A program made the translations under genes and the position numbers. Below the pieces are notes generated by a model. It ran no database searches and had not been told where the DNA came from. It saw nothing but the letters and a program-made list of their open reading frames with translations. This document shows positions 6,170 through 16,086 of a stretch of 64,000 bases of DNA, one piece after another (within the stretch, counting starts at the first letter, position 1; each line of letters starts with the position of its first letter). Source of the stretch: an uncultured Aquimarina sp. (GTDB lineage: Bacteria; Bacteroidota; Bacteroidia; Flavobacteriales; Flavobacteriaceae); contig NZ_CANLMP010000012.1 in assembly GCF_947492405.1 (NCBI RefSeq), forward strand, positions 1-64,000, in the 5' to 3' direction.

Positions 6170-8953
6170 ATGATCCAAAATTGGTTTAAAACTCTACCAA
6201 AAAAGAGAAAGTCTAAAATTCCTTTAAATAAGGAAGAAAAAGAAATTATATACTTAATAAATTTTCTTTGGAAAGAGATTGACAAACCTACTAGTGCTTC
6301 GGACATAAAAGCTAAAATAGAAATTTTCAATAAGCTTTCTTTAAATATAAAAATCCAATCACTACCAGAATTGTATCTACTTATAGAAGATCATCTAATT
6401 CAAAAAAATACAGTTCGTAATTATACCAAACAAAAACTACGGGATAAAATACGTATTGATTATAGTTTCCTATTTAACTACCCAAACTTTGCACCAATTT
6501 TACAGGAACTTAAAAGACAAGAATTATCTATATGCAAAATATTTCTTATTCATGTATTAGAAAAATCTTTAGAACTAATTGGAGTTTTTAATGATCCTGA
6601 TTTAGAAAAAATAAAAACGGATCTAGATACTTACGACAACTCTAATACTATAGAAATCACTGAAGGAAGAAAGAAATTATTAGAATTTTCATCTACAATA
6701 TTTTTTAAAATAAAAGAGAGTTTAGGCGAAAACACTATTGCTAATATATATATCAATATATACAAACAACATTTCCAGTCTTATCACCTACTCGACTCTT
6801 TTACTTCAACTTTAAATGTAATTCCAGAAGATATCTTCGCCAAAGATCTCATTAACTTTCCAAGTAAACAGCAGATGTTAAAAATGCTTCAAAAGCAGTT
6901 GCATAGTTTAGAAGATGTCAATGAGAGACTTACAAAAGAAATTATTGAGCGAAAAAAAATAGAAGACAACCTAAAAGATAGCGAGCATCTAAAATCTAGA
7001 ATTTTAGATACTGCCTTAGATGGAATTATTTTGGTAGATAAAAATGGTATCGTATTGGACTGGAATAAACAGGCCGAAATTATCCTAAGGGTAGATAAGG
7101 AAGAAACCATAGGACAGAGTATTTATGCCCTTGTACCCTATAAACTAAGAGAAGAACTACGTAGTAGTTTTGACAATTATATTAGAACTGGAAAAGGTGA
7201 ATTGATTAATAAAAGAGTAGAAACTTCTGTCCCTTTAAGAGATGGAACTATAGTTTATGTAGAGCTAACAATAATTGCTATTAAAACTAAAGATGACTAT
7301 TTATTTAATGCCTTTTTTAGGGACATAACAAATAGAAAAATCATTGATAATGATATAAGAGAAGCAAAAGTATTTGCAGAAAAATCGGCAAAAGCTAAAT
7401 CGATTTTCTTATCTAACATGAGTCACGAAATAAGAACTCCATTGAACGTGATATTAGGTCTCACAAGTATTCTTCAAAAAAGTGAGTTTTCTAATCCTGA
7501 GGTGGACAAGGCCAATCTTGATGGTATACAGTTTTCTGCAGAAAATCTTCTAGTACTGGTAAATGATATTTTAGATTTCTCCAAAATAGAAGCTGGTAAA
7601 CTTACATGGCAAGAAACAGATTTTAATATACACGAACTTATTAATAACATTTCTAGAGGTTTTAGAATCAAAGCTGATGAGAAAGGGCTTAATTACAAAA
7701 CAATTATAGATTCCTCTTTACCTAAATTTATTATTGGGGATCAGTTTAGATTGAATCAGATTTTAACAAATCTTCTAGGTAATGCTATTAAGTTTACTCA
7801 AAAAGGAGAAGTCATCATAAGTATAAAAGCAGAAGAGAAAGAATCCGATAACATCGTGATAAACTTCTCCATAAAAGATACTGGTATAGGAATAGCTGAA
7901 GATAAACTTAATAATATTTTCAATAGCTTCTACCAGGTTCATGAACCTGGTAAACATAAAATTGAAGGAACTGGTTTAGGGCTTTCGATATCTAAACAAC
8001 TTATCGAATTACAAGGTGGTATTCTAACTGCAGAAAGTACTCCTAATCATGGTTCTGATTTTAAGTTTTCGATTAAATATAAAAAAAGTAAACTAACATC
8101 TTCAAAAGACATTTCGGATTCAAAATCAAAAGTAAAAAACACTACTTCTTTATTAGGAATGCGTGTTCTGATTGTAGAAGACAACAGGATGAATCAGTTC
8201 TTTATTAAACAATTATTCTCTAATTGGAACATCTTAGCAGACATCGCTGAAAATGGAAAGGTTGCACTAGAGAAACTTGAGAACACCTCATATGATCTGA
8301 TTTTAATGGACATGCACATGCCAGTTATGGATGGACCAGAAACGACTTTTCATATTAGAAATTCTAATGACTCTAAAATAAAAAACATACCAATCATTGC
8401 ATGTTCTGCTGATGTGTTTCCTGAATCCAAAAAAATCGCAATAGAATCCGGAATGGATTTTTATCTTACAAAACCTATATGTGAAAAAGCGTTAGAGGAA
8501 CTATTATATAATCTAAAACCCAACTTCACGAAGGATCCATTAATTATTAATAATACCGATGATATATTAAGAAATAATACAAGTAACGATTATCAAAAAT
8601 TATGTGATTTTTCTATGTTATACCAAACTTTTTCTGGAGATAGTGAAATCATTAAATCTATACTTCAGGTATTCATTGAAGAAACACCTCAAGATTATAA
8701 AAAGTTGCAATCAGCAGTGAAAGGTAAAGAGCTACTATTAATATCAGAGCTAGCTCATAAACTAAAATCAAGTTTCAAAACACTGGGCCTATCGGAACAA
8801 GTCATTATTCTTCAGCAAATGGAACATAAAGGAAAAGCAGCGCCTAATTATGATTATATTTTGCAATTAATGGATATACTAGACGCTTCATACCCATTAA
8901 TTATTTTGGAAATTAAAAATCAGCTTAATAATTTAACCTCTTTACAGATATAA
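6170..8953 (+). CDS. Hybrid sensor histidine kinase with PAS, receiver and HPt domains
   Basis: Cytoplasmic-looking multistep phosphorelay protein (927 residues) without a membrane segment. The N-terminal 240 residues match no family I recognise and are followed by a coiled coil. A PAS domain spans about 270-395 (ILDTALDGIILVDKNG). The HisKA phospho-His lies in LSNMSHEIRTPLN near 418, and the HATPase shows NLLGNAIKFTQKG, DTGIGI and GTGLGLSI. The receiver domain (about 665-785) has the phospho-Asp in LILMDMHMPVMDG and the conserved K in LTKP. The C-terminal HPt has its His in LAHKLKSSFKTLGL. All phosphorelay residues are intact. The long structured leader and operator upstream suggest regulated expression. 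Confidence 0.92.
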   Translation: MIQNWFKTLPKKRKSKIPLNKEEKEIIYLINFLWKEIDKPTSASDIKAKIEIFNKLSLNIKIQSLPELYLLIEDHLIQKNTVRNYTKQKLRDKIRIDYSFLFNYPNFAPILQELKRQELSICKIFLIHVLEKSLELIGVFNDPDLEKIKTDLDTYDNSNTIEITEGRKKLLEFSSTIFFKIKESLGENTIANIYINIYKQHFQSYHLLDSFTSTLNVIPEDIFAKDLINFPSKQQMLKMLQKQLHSLEDVNERLTKEIIERKKIEDNLKDSEHLKSRILDTALDGIILVDKNGIVLDWNKQAEIILRVDKEETIGQSIYALVPYKLREELRSSFDNYIRTGKGELINKRVETSVPLRDGTIVYVELTIIAIKTKDDYLFNAFFRDITNRKIIDNDIREAKVFAEKSAKAKSIFLSNMSHEIRTPLNVILGLTSILQKSEFSNPEVDKANLDGIQFSAENLLVLVNDILDFSKIEAGKLTWQETDFNIHELINNISRGFRIKADEKGLNYKTIIDSSLPKFIIGDQFRLNQILTNLLGNAIKFTQKGEVIISIKAEEKESDNIVINFSIKDTGIGIAEDKLNNIFNSFYQVHEPGKHKIEGTGLGLSISKQLIELQGGILTAESTPNHGSDFKFSIKYKKSKLTSSKDISDSKSKVKNTTSLLGMRVLIVEDNRMNQFFIKQLFSNWNILADIAENGKVALEKLENTSYDLILMDMHMPVMDGPETTFHIRNSNDSKIKNIPIIACSADVFPESKKIAIESGMDFYLTKPICEKALEELLYNLKPNFTKDPLIINNTDDILRNNTSNDYQKLCDFSMLYQTFSGDSEIIKSILQVFIEETPQDYKKLQSAVKGKELLLISELAHKLKSSFKTLGLSEQVIILQQMEHKGKAAPNYDYILQLMDILDASYPLIILEIKNQLNNLTSLQI

Positions 8954-8978
8954 AGTAAATAATTTCTCCTTCTCTTGC

Positions 8979-8986
8979 TATATTTG
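8979..8986 (+). promoter_or_regulatory. -7 box giving a near-leaderless trmH-family transcript
   Basis: TATATTTG ends 5 nt before the ATG at 8992. With a start 4-6 nt after the box, the mRNA would begin at or within about two bases of the start codon. No clear TTG at the -33 position. Confidence 0.45.
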
Positions 8987-8991
8987 CTTTT

Positions 8992-9801
8992 ATGCATAAA
9001 CAAATTACGAGTAACCAGAATCCTAAAATTAAATTCTTGAACCAGCTTAAAGATAAGTCAAGAGTTCGTAAAAAGGAGAATCGTTTTTTTATCGAAGGTA
9101 GGAGAGAAATATCACTCGCTATTTTAGGAGGGTATCAACTAGAACATATATATTACTGTGAATCTATTATTTCTAAAGAAGAAGTTTTTTCAATTACAAA
9201 AATAAGTAAGCATGAAATCGACTTTTTTGAAATTACATCCGAAATTTATCAAAAACTTTCTCATAGATCTACAACTGAAGGTATTTTGGCTATAGCAAAA
9301 TCTAAAGAAACATTTCTTGACAATCTAGATTTGCACAAAAAAAACCCATTAATTCTGGTTGCAGAATCCCCGGAAAAACCGGGAAATATTGGTGCATTAC
9401 TTCGCACCGCCGATGCTGCAAAAGTTGATGCTGTTTTAATTGCAAACCCTAGAACCGATATCTATAACCCTAATATCATTAGATCTAGTGTTGGTTGTGT
9501 GTTTACCAATAAAGTTGCTACAGGCACTACTTTAGAAATTATAAATTTCTTAACTGATAAAAAAATAAATATTTACGGGGCCGCATTACAATCTTCTGAA
9601 AATTATTACACCCAAGATTATACTAAACCCACTGCAATTATCGTTGGTACAGAAGATAAGGGCTTAACCGATGAGTGGTTAAAAAACACTACCCAAAATA
9701 TTAAAATCCCCATGAGTGGTGTTATAGATTCGATGAATGTTTCAGTAGCTGCAGGAATATTAATTTTTGAAGCAAAACGACAACGTAATTTTGTTGTCTG
9801 A
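8992..9801 (+). CDS. TrmH/SpoU-family RNA methyltransferase
   Basis: S-adenosylmethionine-dependent ribose 2'-O-methyltransferase acting on rRNA or tRNA. An N-terminal substrate-binding domain (MHKQITSNQNPKIKFLNQLKDK..., ENRFFIEGRRE) precedes a SpoU knot domain with motif 1 ESPEKPGNIGALLRTADAAKVDAV, motif 2 IVGTEDKGLTDEW and motif 3 IPMSGVIDSMNVSVAAGILIFE. 269 residues is normal. The exact target (for example 23S G2251 or a tRNA) cannot be told from sequence alone. 38 bp after the hybrid kinase, but with its own -7 box. Confidence 0.93.
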   Translation: MHKQITSNQNPKIKFLNQLKDKSRVRKKENRFFIEGRREISLAILGGYQLEHIYYCESIISKEEVFSITKISKHEIDFFEITSEIYQKLSHRSTTEGILAIAKSKETFLDNLDLHKKNPLILVAESPEKPGNIGALLRTADAAKVDAVLIANPRTDIYNPNIIRSSVGCVFTNKVATGTTLEIINFLTDKKINIYGAALQSSENYYTQDYTKPTAIIVGTEDKGLTDEWLKNTTQNIKIPMSGVIDSMNVSVAAGILIFEAKRQRNFVV

Positions 9802-9860
9802 TACCTAAAAAATCATTAACTTTCTAAACCTACAAATCCCAAAGCTACAAACCTATACAA

Positions 9861-11102
9861 ATGACATCAAACCTGCTGTTTTACCTATTGATTTCTATTA
9901 TCATAATAGTATTTCTTATAGATTCTTTACTTGATATTCTTAATGCTAGACATTATAACGATCGCATTCCCGAAGAACTTTCTGATGTATATCCTGAAGA
10001 CGAATATGAAAAGTCTGTAGCTTATAAAAAAGCTAACTATAAATTTAAGATGGTTTCTTCATCAGTCTCCTTAATTATCATGTTACTATTCTTTTTTCTT
10101 GATGGTTTTGCATGGGTAGATGGAATAGCCAGAAGTTTTTCGGATAATTCGATTATAGTAGGTCTTATTTTTTTTGGAATTATAATGATTAGCAGTGATA
10201 TCCTATCTACGCCAGCAGCTTATTATAAAACCTTTGTTATCGAGGAAGAATTTGGATTTAATAAAACTACCACCAAGACCTTTTTTATTGACAAAATAAA
10301 AGGTATCATTATGATGATAATTGTTGGAGGTTGTCTATTGGCATTGATTATGTGGTTTTATGAAATTACAGGAGAAAATTTCTGGATATATGCTTGGGCG
10401 CTAATTTCTATTTTCACATTAGCAATGAATATGTTTTATGCCAAACTTATCGTACCATTATTTAATAAACAGACTCCATTAGAGCCAGGAGAACTTAGAG
10501 ATACAATTCAAGAATATTCTAATAATGTTGGATTTCAGTTAAAAGATATTTTTGTGATCGATGGATCTAAAAGAAGTACAAAAGCAAATGCTTATTTCTC
10601 TGGCTTAGGAAGTGAAAAAAGAATTACATTATATGACACATTAATTAAAGACCTTAATAAAGAAGAGATTGTAGCTGTTTTAGCTCATGAAGTAGGTCAC
10701 TATAAAAAAAGACATGTAATCATAAATCTTCTTTTATCCATTTTGCTTACCGGAGTTACATTATGGTTTTTATCTCTTTTCATAGCGAATCCTTTACTTT
10801 CTGAAGCTTTAGGTGTGGCTCAACCATCTTTTCATATAGGATTGGTTGCTTTTGGTATCCTATATAGTCCAATATCCGAAATCACAGGTCTCATAATGAA
10901 TGTTGTTTCCAGAGCCTTTGAATTCCAAGCAGATGAATATGCTAAGAACTCTTATGATGGTGAAGCTCTTATTAATAGTTTAAAAAAATTATCCAAAAAC
11001 AATCTTAGCAATTTGACGCCTCACCCGGCCATGGTATTCATACATTACTCACACCCACCACTTTTACAAAGGATAAAAAACATACGAAAACAAATGAATT
11101 AG
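9861..11102 (+). CDS. M48 family metallopeptidase (Ste24/CAAX prenyl protease-1 type)
   Basis: Integral membrane zinc protease (413 residues). Several hydrophobic helices lie in the first 200 residues. The zinc motif HEVGH is in AVLAHEVGHYKKRH near 272, with the third ligand Glu in the FEFQADEYA motif near 355, which is characteristic of Ste24-type M48A enzymes. The long N-terminal domain (LDILNARHYNDRIPEEL) distinguishes it from the shorter HtpX. In bacteria these enzymes take part in membrane protein quality control, but the substrate here is unknown. It follows the methyltransferase by 59 bp on the same strand. Confidence 0.93.
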   Translation: MTSNLLFYLLISIIIIVFLIDSLLDILNARHYNDRIPEELSDVYPEDEYEKSVAYKKANYKFKMVSSSVSLIIMLLFFFLDGFAWVDGIARSFSDNSIIVGLIFFGIIMISSDILSTPAAYYKTFVIEEEFGFNKTTTKTFFIDKIKGIIMMIIVGGCLLALIMWFYEITGENFWIYAWALISIFTLAMNMFYAKLIVPLFNKQTPLEPGELRDTIQEYSNNVGFQLKDIFVIDGSKRSTKANAYFSGLGSEKRITLYDTLIKDLNKEEIVAVLAHEVGHYKKRHVIINLLLSILLTGVTLWFLSLFIANPLLSEALGVAQPSFHIGLVAFGILYSPISEITGLIMNVVSRAFEFQADEYAKNSYDGEALINSLKKLSKNNLSNLTPHPAMVFIHYSHPPLLQRIKNIRKQMN

Positions 11103-11229
11103 GATAGACTTGGTGGTTACGATTCTTAATTGTATTTTTAACTATTACTCAAGATTAAAACTAAGTTTTTTTCATTGATAACACACACAATCACATTAAA
11201 AAAAAGGCTTTCTAAGAAAACTTTATAGT

Positions 11230-13440
11230 ATGACCGAAGCCGCTATAGAACAGGAAAACAAACAAATTGCAAAGCAATATAAAGAGTTGCTTCGTATTAG
11301 CTATCGCGATCTCAGTAAAGACGATAAAAAACTAATACGACAGGCCTTCGATATTGCTGTAGATGCGCATAAAGATCAGCGACGTAAAAGTGGTGAAGCC
11401 TATATCTTCCACCCTATCGCTGTTGCCAAAATAGTAGCAAGTGAAATTGGTTTAGACGCAACCTCAATTGCCGCAGCATTATTACACGATGTTGTTGAAG
11501 ATACTGAATATACCTTAGTAGATATTGAGCAAATGTTTGGAGAAACCGTTGCGCGTATTGTAGACGGATTAACAAAAATATCTTCTTTAAAAAAGGATAA
11601 AGATATTTCTCTGCAAGCAGAAAACTTCAGAAAAATGTTACTTACCCTTAATGATGATGTAAGGGTTATTATTATAAAAATCGCAGATCGTTTGCACAAT
11701 ATGCAGACAATGGATGCGATGCGTCCTGACAAACAGGTCAAAATCGCTTCAGAAACCTTATATATATATGCACCTTTAGCTCACAGAATAGGACTTTATA
11801 ATATAAAAACCGAATTAGAAGACCTAGGGTTAAAATACACCGAACCCGAAGTTTACAAAGATATTTTAGAAAAAATAAAAGAAAGTAAAGAAGAACAAGA
11901 TGCTTATATAAAAAGATTTTCTGATAAAATAAAAGAAGGACTTGATAAAGAAGGGCTAGATTATGAAATAAAAGGACGGCCTAAATCTATTTTTTCGATC
12001 AGACGTAAAATCCTGAAGCAAAACATATCATTCGACGAGGTCTATGATAAATTCGCAATAAGAATTATTTATAAAGCTGATGATATAGAAAATGAAAAGT
12101 TCATCGCCTGGAAAATTTATACTATTGTTACCGATTACTATCGTCCTAATCCCATTAGACTAAGAGACTGGATTTCTCAACCTAAATCTACTGGATATGA
12201 GGCATTGCATATCACTGTAATTGGCCCTGATAGTCAGTGGGTTGAAGTTCAAATTCGTAGCGAACGTATGCATGAGATTGCAGAAAAAGGATACGCTGCA
12301 CATTATAAATACAAAAACACAGAAGAAAAGCAAGATCAAGGTCTTGATGGATGGCTCAATAGATTGCAAGAAGCTTTAGAGAACTCTGAAGCTAACGCAG
12401 TAGATTTTGTGGAGGAATTTAAACTAAATCTATATGCGAAAGAAATCTTTGTTTTCACCCCTGAAGGTGATCTAAAATCTTTACCCAAAGGTGCTACCGC
12501 TTTAGATTTCGGATTTAGTGTACATACAGAAGTAGGCTTAAGAACTAGAGGTGCCAGAGTTAATAATAAACTGGTTCCATTAAGTCACGAACTTCATAAT
12601 GGAGATCAAGTAGAAATCATTACTTCCTCTAAATCAAAACCTTCCTCTAACTGGTTGGACTACGCTACTACAGCAAGAGCCAGATCCAAAATAAAATCTG
12701 CATTACGTGATGAAAAGAAACAAATTGCAGAAGAAGGGAAAGTTATATTAAAACGTAAACTACGCTCGCAAAAAATAACAATGGGCGAAAAAGTAGTAAA
12801 TGAACTTGTACTTTACTTCAAACTTAAAACTAGTCAGGATCTCTTTTATAGGGTAGGTATAGGTACTATAGATAACCAAAAGATCAAGGAGTTTGCTACC
12901 ACTCGTAGTAATGTATTCATGAATTTTATCAAAAATAAGATTCGAAGAGGTAATGCAAAAGATATTGTAAATAAAGATGAAATTACCTCTAAATATGATC
13001 TGTTAGTTTTTGGTAAAGATTCTGAAAAACTAGAGTACAAATTATCTAATTGTTGTAATCCTATTGCAGGAGATGATGTTTTTGGATTTATTACAGTTAA
13101 CGAAGGAATTAAGATTCATAAAAAAGACTGTCCTAATGCTTTGCAATTGCAGAGTAATTATGCATATCGTATCATACAAGCAAAATGGATTGACTCTAGC
13201 CAAGAAGTATTTAAAGCAGTAATCAGACTTAACGGTATCGATAATATAGGTGTTGTCAATGAAGTGACTCAGGTTATATCAAATAACATGCATTTAGCAA
13301 TCTATAACATGAATTTTGATACAAATGATGGCGTTTTTACTGGTAAAATCACTGTTGGCGTTAAAAATAAAAACACATTAAAAACAGTAATTCAAAATCT
13401 TACCAAAATAAATGGTATTGATAAGGTTATACGAGAATAA
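11230..13440 (+). CDS. Bifunctional (p)ppGpp synthetase/hydrolase (RelA/SpoT)
   Basis: Long RSH enzyme (736 residues) that makes and degrades the stringent-response alarmone. The N-terminal HD hydrolase domain is intact, with the metal motif HDVVEDT near 92. The synthetase domain carries GRPKSIFSIRRKI and DKFAIRIIYK and the substrate-binding TGYEALH. A TGS domain (about 400-465, VFTPEGDLKSLPKGATALDFGF), a zinc-finger/RIS region (CCNPIAGDD) and a C-terminal ACT domain complete the protein. Because both active sites look complete it should be bifunctional. Same strand as fur-purA downstream but separated by 84 bp and a recognisable promoter. Confidence 0.96.
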   Translation: MTEAAIEQENKQIAKQYKELLRISYRDLSKDDKKLIRQAFDIAVDAHKDQRRKSGEAYIFHPIAVAKIVASEIGLDATSIAAALLHDVVEDTEYTLVDIEQMFGETVARIVDGLTKISSLKKDKDISLQAENFRKMLLTLNDDVRVIIIKIADRLHNMQTMDAMRPDKQVKIASETLYIYAPLAHRIGLYNIKTELEDLGLKYTEPEVYKDILEKIKESKEEQDAYIKRFSDKIKEGLDKEGLDYEIKGRPKSIFSIRRKILKQNISFDEVYDKFAIRIIYKADDIENEKFIAWKIYTIVTDYYRPNPIRLRDWISQPKSTGYEALHITVIGPDSQWVEVQIRSERMHEIAEKGYAAHYKYKNTEEKQDQGLDGWLNRLQEALENSEANAVDFVEEFKLNLYAKEIFVFTPEGDLKSLPKGATALDFGFSVHTEVGLRTRGARVNNKLVPLSHELHNGDQVEIITSSKSKPSSNWLDYATTARARSKIKSALRDEKKQIAEEGKVILKRKLRSQKITMGEKVVNELVLYFKLKTSQDLFYRVGIGTIDNQKIKEFATTRSNVFMNFIKNKIRRGNAKDIVNKDEITSKYDLLVFGKDSEKLEYKLSNCCNPIAGDDVFGFITVNEGIKIHKKDCPNALQLQSNYAYRIIQAKWIDSSQEVFKAVIRLNGIDNIGVVNEVTQVISNNMHLAIYNMNFDTNDGVFTGKITVGVKNKNTLKTVIQNLTKINGIDKVIRE

Positions 13441-13475
13441 GTCATTCTATTTTTTTCTGAATAAGTATTTATAAA

Positions 13476-13510
13476 TTGGTCTCTCACTTATAAAAAATAA
13501 TGTAAATTTG
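13476..13510 (+). promoter_or_regulatory. fur-purA promoter
   Basis: TTG (13476-13478), 24 bases, TAAATTTG (13503-13510). The -7 box is perfect and the spacing slightly long. The predicted leader is only about 10 nt before the fur ATG at 13525. Confidence 0.6.
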
Positions 13511-13524
13511 CTTTTTTAAGCATT

Positions 13525-13992
13525 ATGAGTACCAAAACAACTACACAAAACGATCAAAATATCGTTAAAAATGTGTTTACTAGTTTTCTAGAGGAAAATG
13601 GTCATAGAAAAACACCTGAACGATACGCTATACTTCAGGAAATATATGAAAGTGAAGAACATTTTGATATTGAGTCGTTATATATTAAAATGAAAAACAA
13701 AAACTATCGTGTTAGTAGAGCTACACTATACAATACGATAGAACTCCTGCTAGATTGCAAGTTAGTGCGTAAACATCAGTTTGGTCAGAGCCAGGCACAA
13801 TACGAAAAATCATACTTCGACAGACAGCATGATCACCTTATTCTAACGGATAGTGGTGAAGTACTGGAGTTTTGTGATCCAAGAATACAATCCATAAAAA
13901 AAACAATCGAGGAAATTTTTGATGTAGATATTACAAATCATTCATTGTATTTCTACGGAACTAAAAAGAAACCAACTAATCAAGAAAACTAA
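13525..13992 (+). CDS. fur: Fur family transcriptional regulator
   Basis: Metal-responsive winged-helix repressor (155 residues). The DNA-binding domain contains HRKTPERYAILQEIYESEEHFDIESLY and the recognition helix region VSRATLYNTIELL. The dimerisation half has the metal motif RQHDHLILTDSGEVLEFCDP. Only one Cys is present, so no structural CxxC zinc site exists, as in many Bacteroidota Fur proteins. It overlaps purA by one base (TAATG), so the two are co-translated. The TonB receptor locus 2 kb downstream is a plausible target, but no operator was identified. Fur versus PerR specificity cannot be settled from sequence. Confidence 0.9.
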   Translation: MSTKTTTQNDQNIVKNVFTSFLEENGHRKTPERYAILQEIYESEEHFDIESLYIKMKNKNYRVSRATLYNTIELLLDCKLVRKHQFGQSQAQYEKSYFDRQHDHLILTDSGEVLEFCDPRIQSIKKTIEEIFDVDITNHSLYFYGTKKKPTNQEN

Positions 13993-15263
13993 TGGCGGTA
14001 AACTTATTACTTGGTCTTCAATGGGGAGACGAAGGTAAAGGAAAAATTGTAGACGTTCTTACAAAAAATTATGATATTATAGCTAGATTTCAGGGCGGTC
14101 CTAATGCAGGACATACATTGGAGTTTGATGGTATAAAACATGTATTACATACGATTCCGAGTGGAATTTTTCACGATAAGGCAATTAACTTAGTAGGAAA
14201 CGGTGTTGTTATTGACCCTGTAATCTTCAAAAAAGAGTTAGATAATCTTGCTAAATTTAATTTAGATTATAAATCAAAGTTAGTAATATCAAGAAAAGCA
14301 CATTTAATATTACCGACACATAGGATTCTTGATGCTGCATCAGAAGCTTCTAAAGGAAAAGCAAAAATTGGTTCTACACTAAAGGGTATCGGTCCTACAT
14401 ATATGGACAAAACCGGTAGAAATGGAATTCGTGTTGGTGATCTGGAATTAAATGACTGGAAAGAACGTTACCGCAATTTAGCTAATAAACATGAAGCTAT
14501 GATCGATTTCTATGATGCAAAAATAGAATATGATCTAGATGAATTAGAGAATGAATTTTTTGAAGCTATAGAAACTCTAAAATCTTTAACTTTTATTGAT
14601 AGCGAAGAATATCTTTATCAAGCACAAAAAGAAGGAAAAAAAATACTAGCAGAAGGAGCACAAGGATCTTTATTAGATATTGATTTTGGTACATATCCTT
14701 TTGTTACTTCTTCTAATACTACGGCTGCTGGAGCTTGTACCGGATTAGGTGTCGCTCCTAATAAAATCAAAGAAGTATTTGGTATTTTTAAAGCCTATAC
14801 CACTCGAGTAGGTAGCGGACCATTTCCAACAGAATTATTTGATGAAGATGGTGAAACTATGGGACGTGTTGGTAATGAATTTGGTGCTACTACAGGAAGA
14901 GCTCGTAGATGTGGATGGTTAGATCTTGTTGCTTTAAAATATGCCGTACATGTAAATGGTGTTACACAGTTAATGATGATGAAAGGTGATGTACTAAGTG
15001 GTTTTAAAACCCTAAAAGTATGTACTGCATATAATTATCAGGGTAAAACGATCACTCACCTACCCTATAATATCGAACAAGAAAATGTAACTCCTGTATA
15101 TACTGAGATGAAAGGTTGGTCAGAAGACCTTACTAAAATGAATGATAAATCTCAGTTTCCTAAGGAACTAAATGACTACATTGAGTTTTTGGAAAAAGAA
15201 TTAGAGACTCCTATCACTATTGTTTCTGTGGGGCCAGATAGGACCCAAACAATACATAGATAA
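13992..15263 (+). CDS. purA: Adenylosuccinate synthetase
   Basis: GTP-dependent enzyme that joins IMP and aspartate in AMP synthesis. The N-terminal phosphate loop LQWGDEGKGKIVD, the IMP-binding GGPNAGHT, GSTLKGIGPTYMDKTGRNGIRVGDL and the aspartate loop ATTGRARRCGWLDLV are all present; 423 residues is full length. ATG at 13992 overlaps the fur stop codon. A strong terminator follows at 15286. Confidence 0.98.
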   Translation: MAVNLLLGLQWGDEGKGKIVDVLTKNYDIIARFQGGPNAGHTLEFDGIKHVLHTIPSGIFHDKAINLVGNGVVIDPVIFKKELDNLAKFNLDYKSKLVISRKAHLILPTHRILDAASEASKGKAKIGSTLKGIGPTYMDKTGRNGIRVGDLELNDWKERYRNLANKHEAMIDFYDAKIEYDLDELENEFFEAIETLKSLTFIDSEEYLYQAQKEGKKILAEGAQGSLLDIDFGTYPFVTSSNTTAAGACTGLGVAPNKIKEVFGIFKAYTTRVGSGPFPTELFDEDGETMGRVGNEFGATTGRARRCGWLDLVALKYAVHVNGVTQLMMMKGDVLSGFKTLKVCTAYNYQGKTITHLPYNIEQENVTPVYTEMKGWSEDLTKMNDKSQFPKELNDYIEFLEKELETPITIVSVGPDRTQTIHR

Positions 15264-15285
15264 TAATATTTCAATACAAAAAAGT

Positions 15286-15328
15286 AAATCCCCAAGATTG
15301 ATTCTTAGTTTACTTGGGGATTTTTTTT
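15286..15328 (+). terminator. Rho-independent terminator after purA
   Basis: Stem AAATCCCCAAG (15286-15296) / CTTGGGGATTT (15313-15323), 16-nt loop, eight T residues after the G-run. It separates fur-purA from the metal-uptake-like locus. Confidence 0.88.
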
Positions 15329-15493
15329 GAAATCAATTTGTTTTTTTATTTCGTCCTGATCTTAAGCATGTATAAGAACACGAAATATTTTTTTTAACTA
15401 GCTCTAATTGAACAAACATTCAATTTCATTGATTCTATACATCTTTTCAATAATTTTAAGACTGGCTTTTCTTACTACATTATAGAAGAGTGG

Positions 15494-15501
15494 TATATTT
15501 G
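15494..15501 (+). promoter_or_regulatory. -7 box at the 5' end of the small membrane protein gene
   Basis: TATATTTG. The GTG start at 15504 begins only 3 nt after the box, so the mRNA is either leaderless at GTG or starts just inside it and uses the TTG at 15510. Confidence 0.45.
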
Positions 15502-15503
15502 CT

Positions 15504-15917
15504 GTGAATTTGAAAATCCCTTATTTGAGAGTATTTTTTTCCATACTATTATTTACTGCTTTTGCTATCAGACCAGCAATAGAAATTAGTAATGTGCTTT
15601 ACTATCAGCTAAATATTGATACTATTATAGAAAAATATTGTGTCAATAAAGAAAGACCAAAACTAAATTGTAATGGAAAGTGTTATCTGATGACTCAAAT
15701 GAAAATGAGTAAAACCACTTCAGAAACCAATAAAACAAATTCACTTACAGTAATTGTAGAAGCGTTCATTCCTCTATTTTTCGAAGATAATACTGTTCAT
15801 ATCGATAATAACTTAAATTTTTCTACAAATCGTAAATCAAACTGGAAACCTAAGCATCTACGTATAGAAAATGTTTCCAAAAATATTGATCACCCTCCAG
15901 AAATTTATTTCTCATAA
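15504..15917 (+). CDS. Small membrane protein with CNGKCYL motif, next to a TonB receptor
   Basis: 137 residues, function unknown. An N-terminal hydrophobic stretch (about 8-26, VFFSILLFTAFAIRPAIE) is followed by NIDTIIEKYCVNKERPKLNCNGKCYLM, a Cys-rich motif that recurs in small flavobacterial proteins encoded beside TonB-dependent receptors. The two or three cysteines could bind a metal or haem, but this is inference. The start is GTG at 15504 (or TTG at 15510); no ATG precedes the hydrophobic segment. It is the first gene of the TonB-receptor/PepSY locus, 169 bp before the receptor. A short hairpin ATCACT-AAAC-AGTGAT lies at its stop codon (15917-15932). Confidence 0.75.
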   Translation: MNLKIPYLRVFFSILLFTAFAIRPAIEISNVLYYQLNIDTIIEKYCVNKERPKLNCNGKCYLMTQMKMSKTTSETNKTNSLTVIVEAFIPLFFEDNTVHIDNNLNFSTNRKSNWKPKHLRIENVSKNIDHPPEIYFS

Positions 15918-16086
15918 TCACTAAACAGTGATGCATTATCTAGAAATCGACTGAGAGTTATTCTTAGTTGATCAACTCTGTATGCTATTTTTTAAAATTT
16001 AAAACTATTAAGAGCAAGTTACTTATACCTCTTTATAGGATTAATCTTGAAAGAATAGCTTATTCAACAATAAATCATTTTATATA

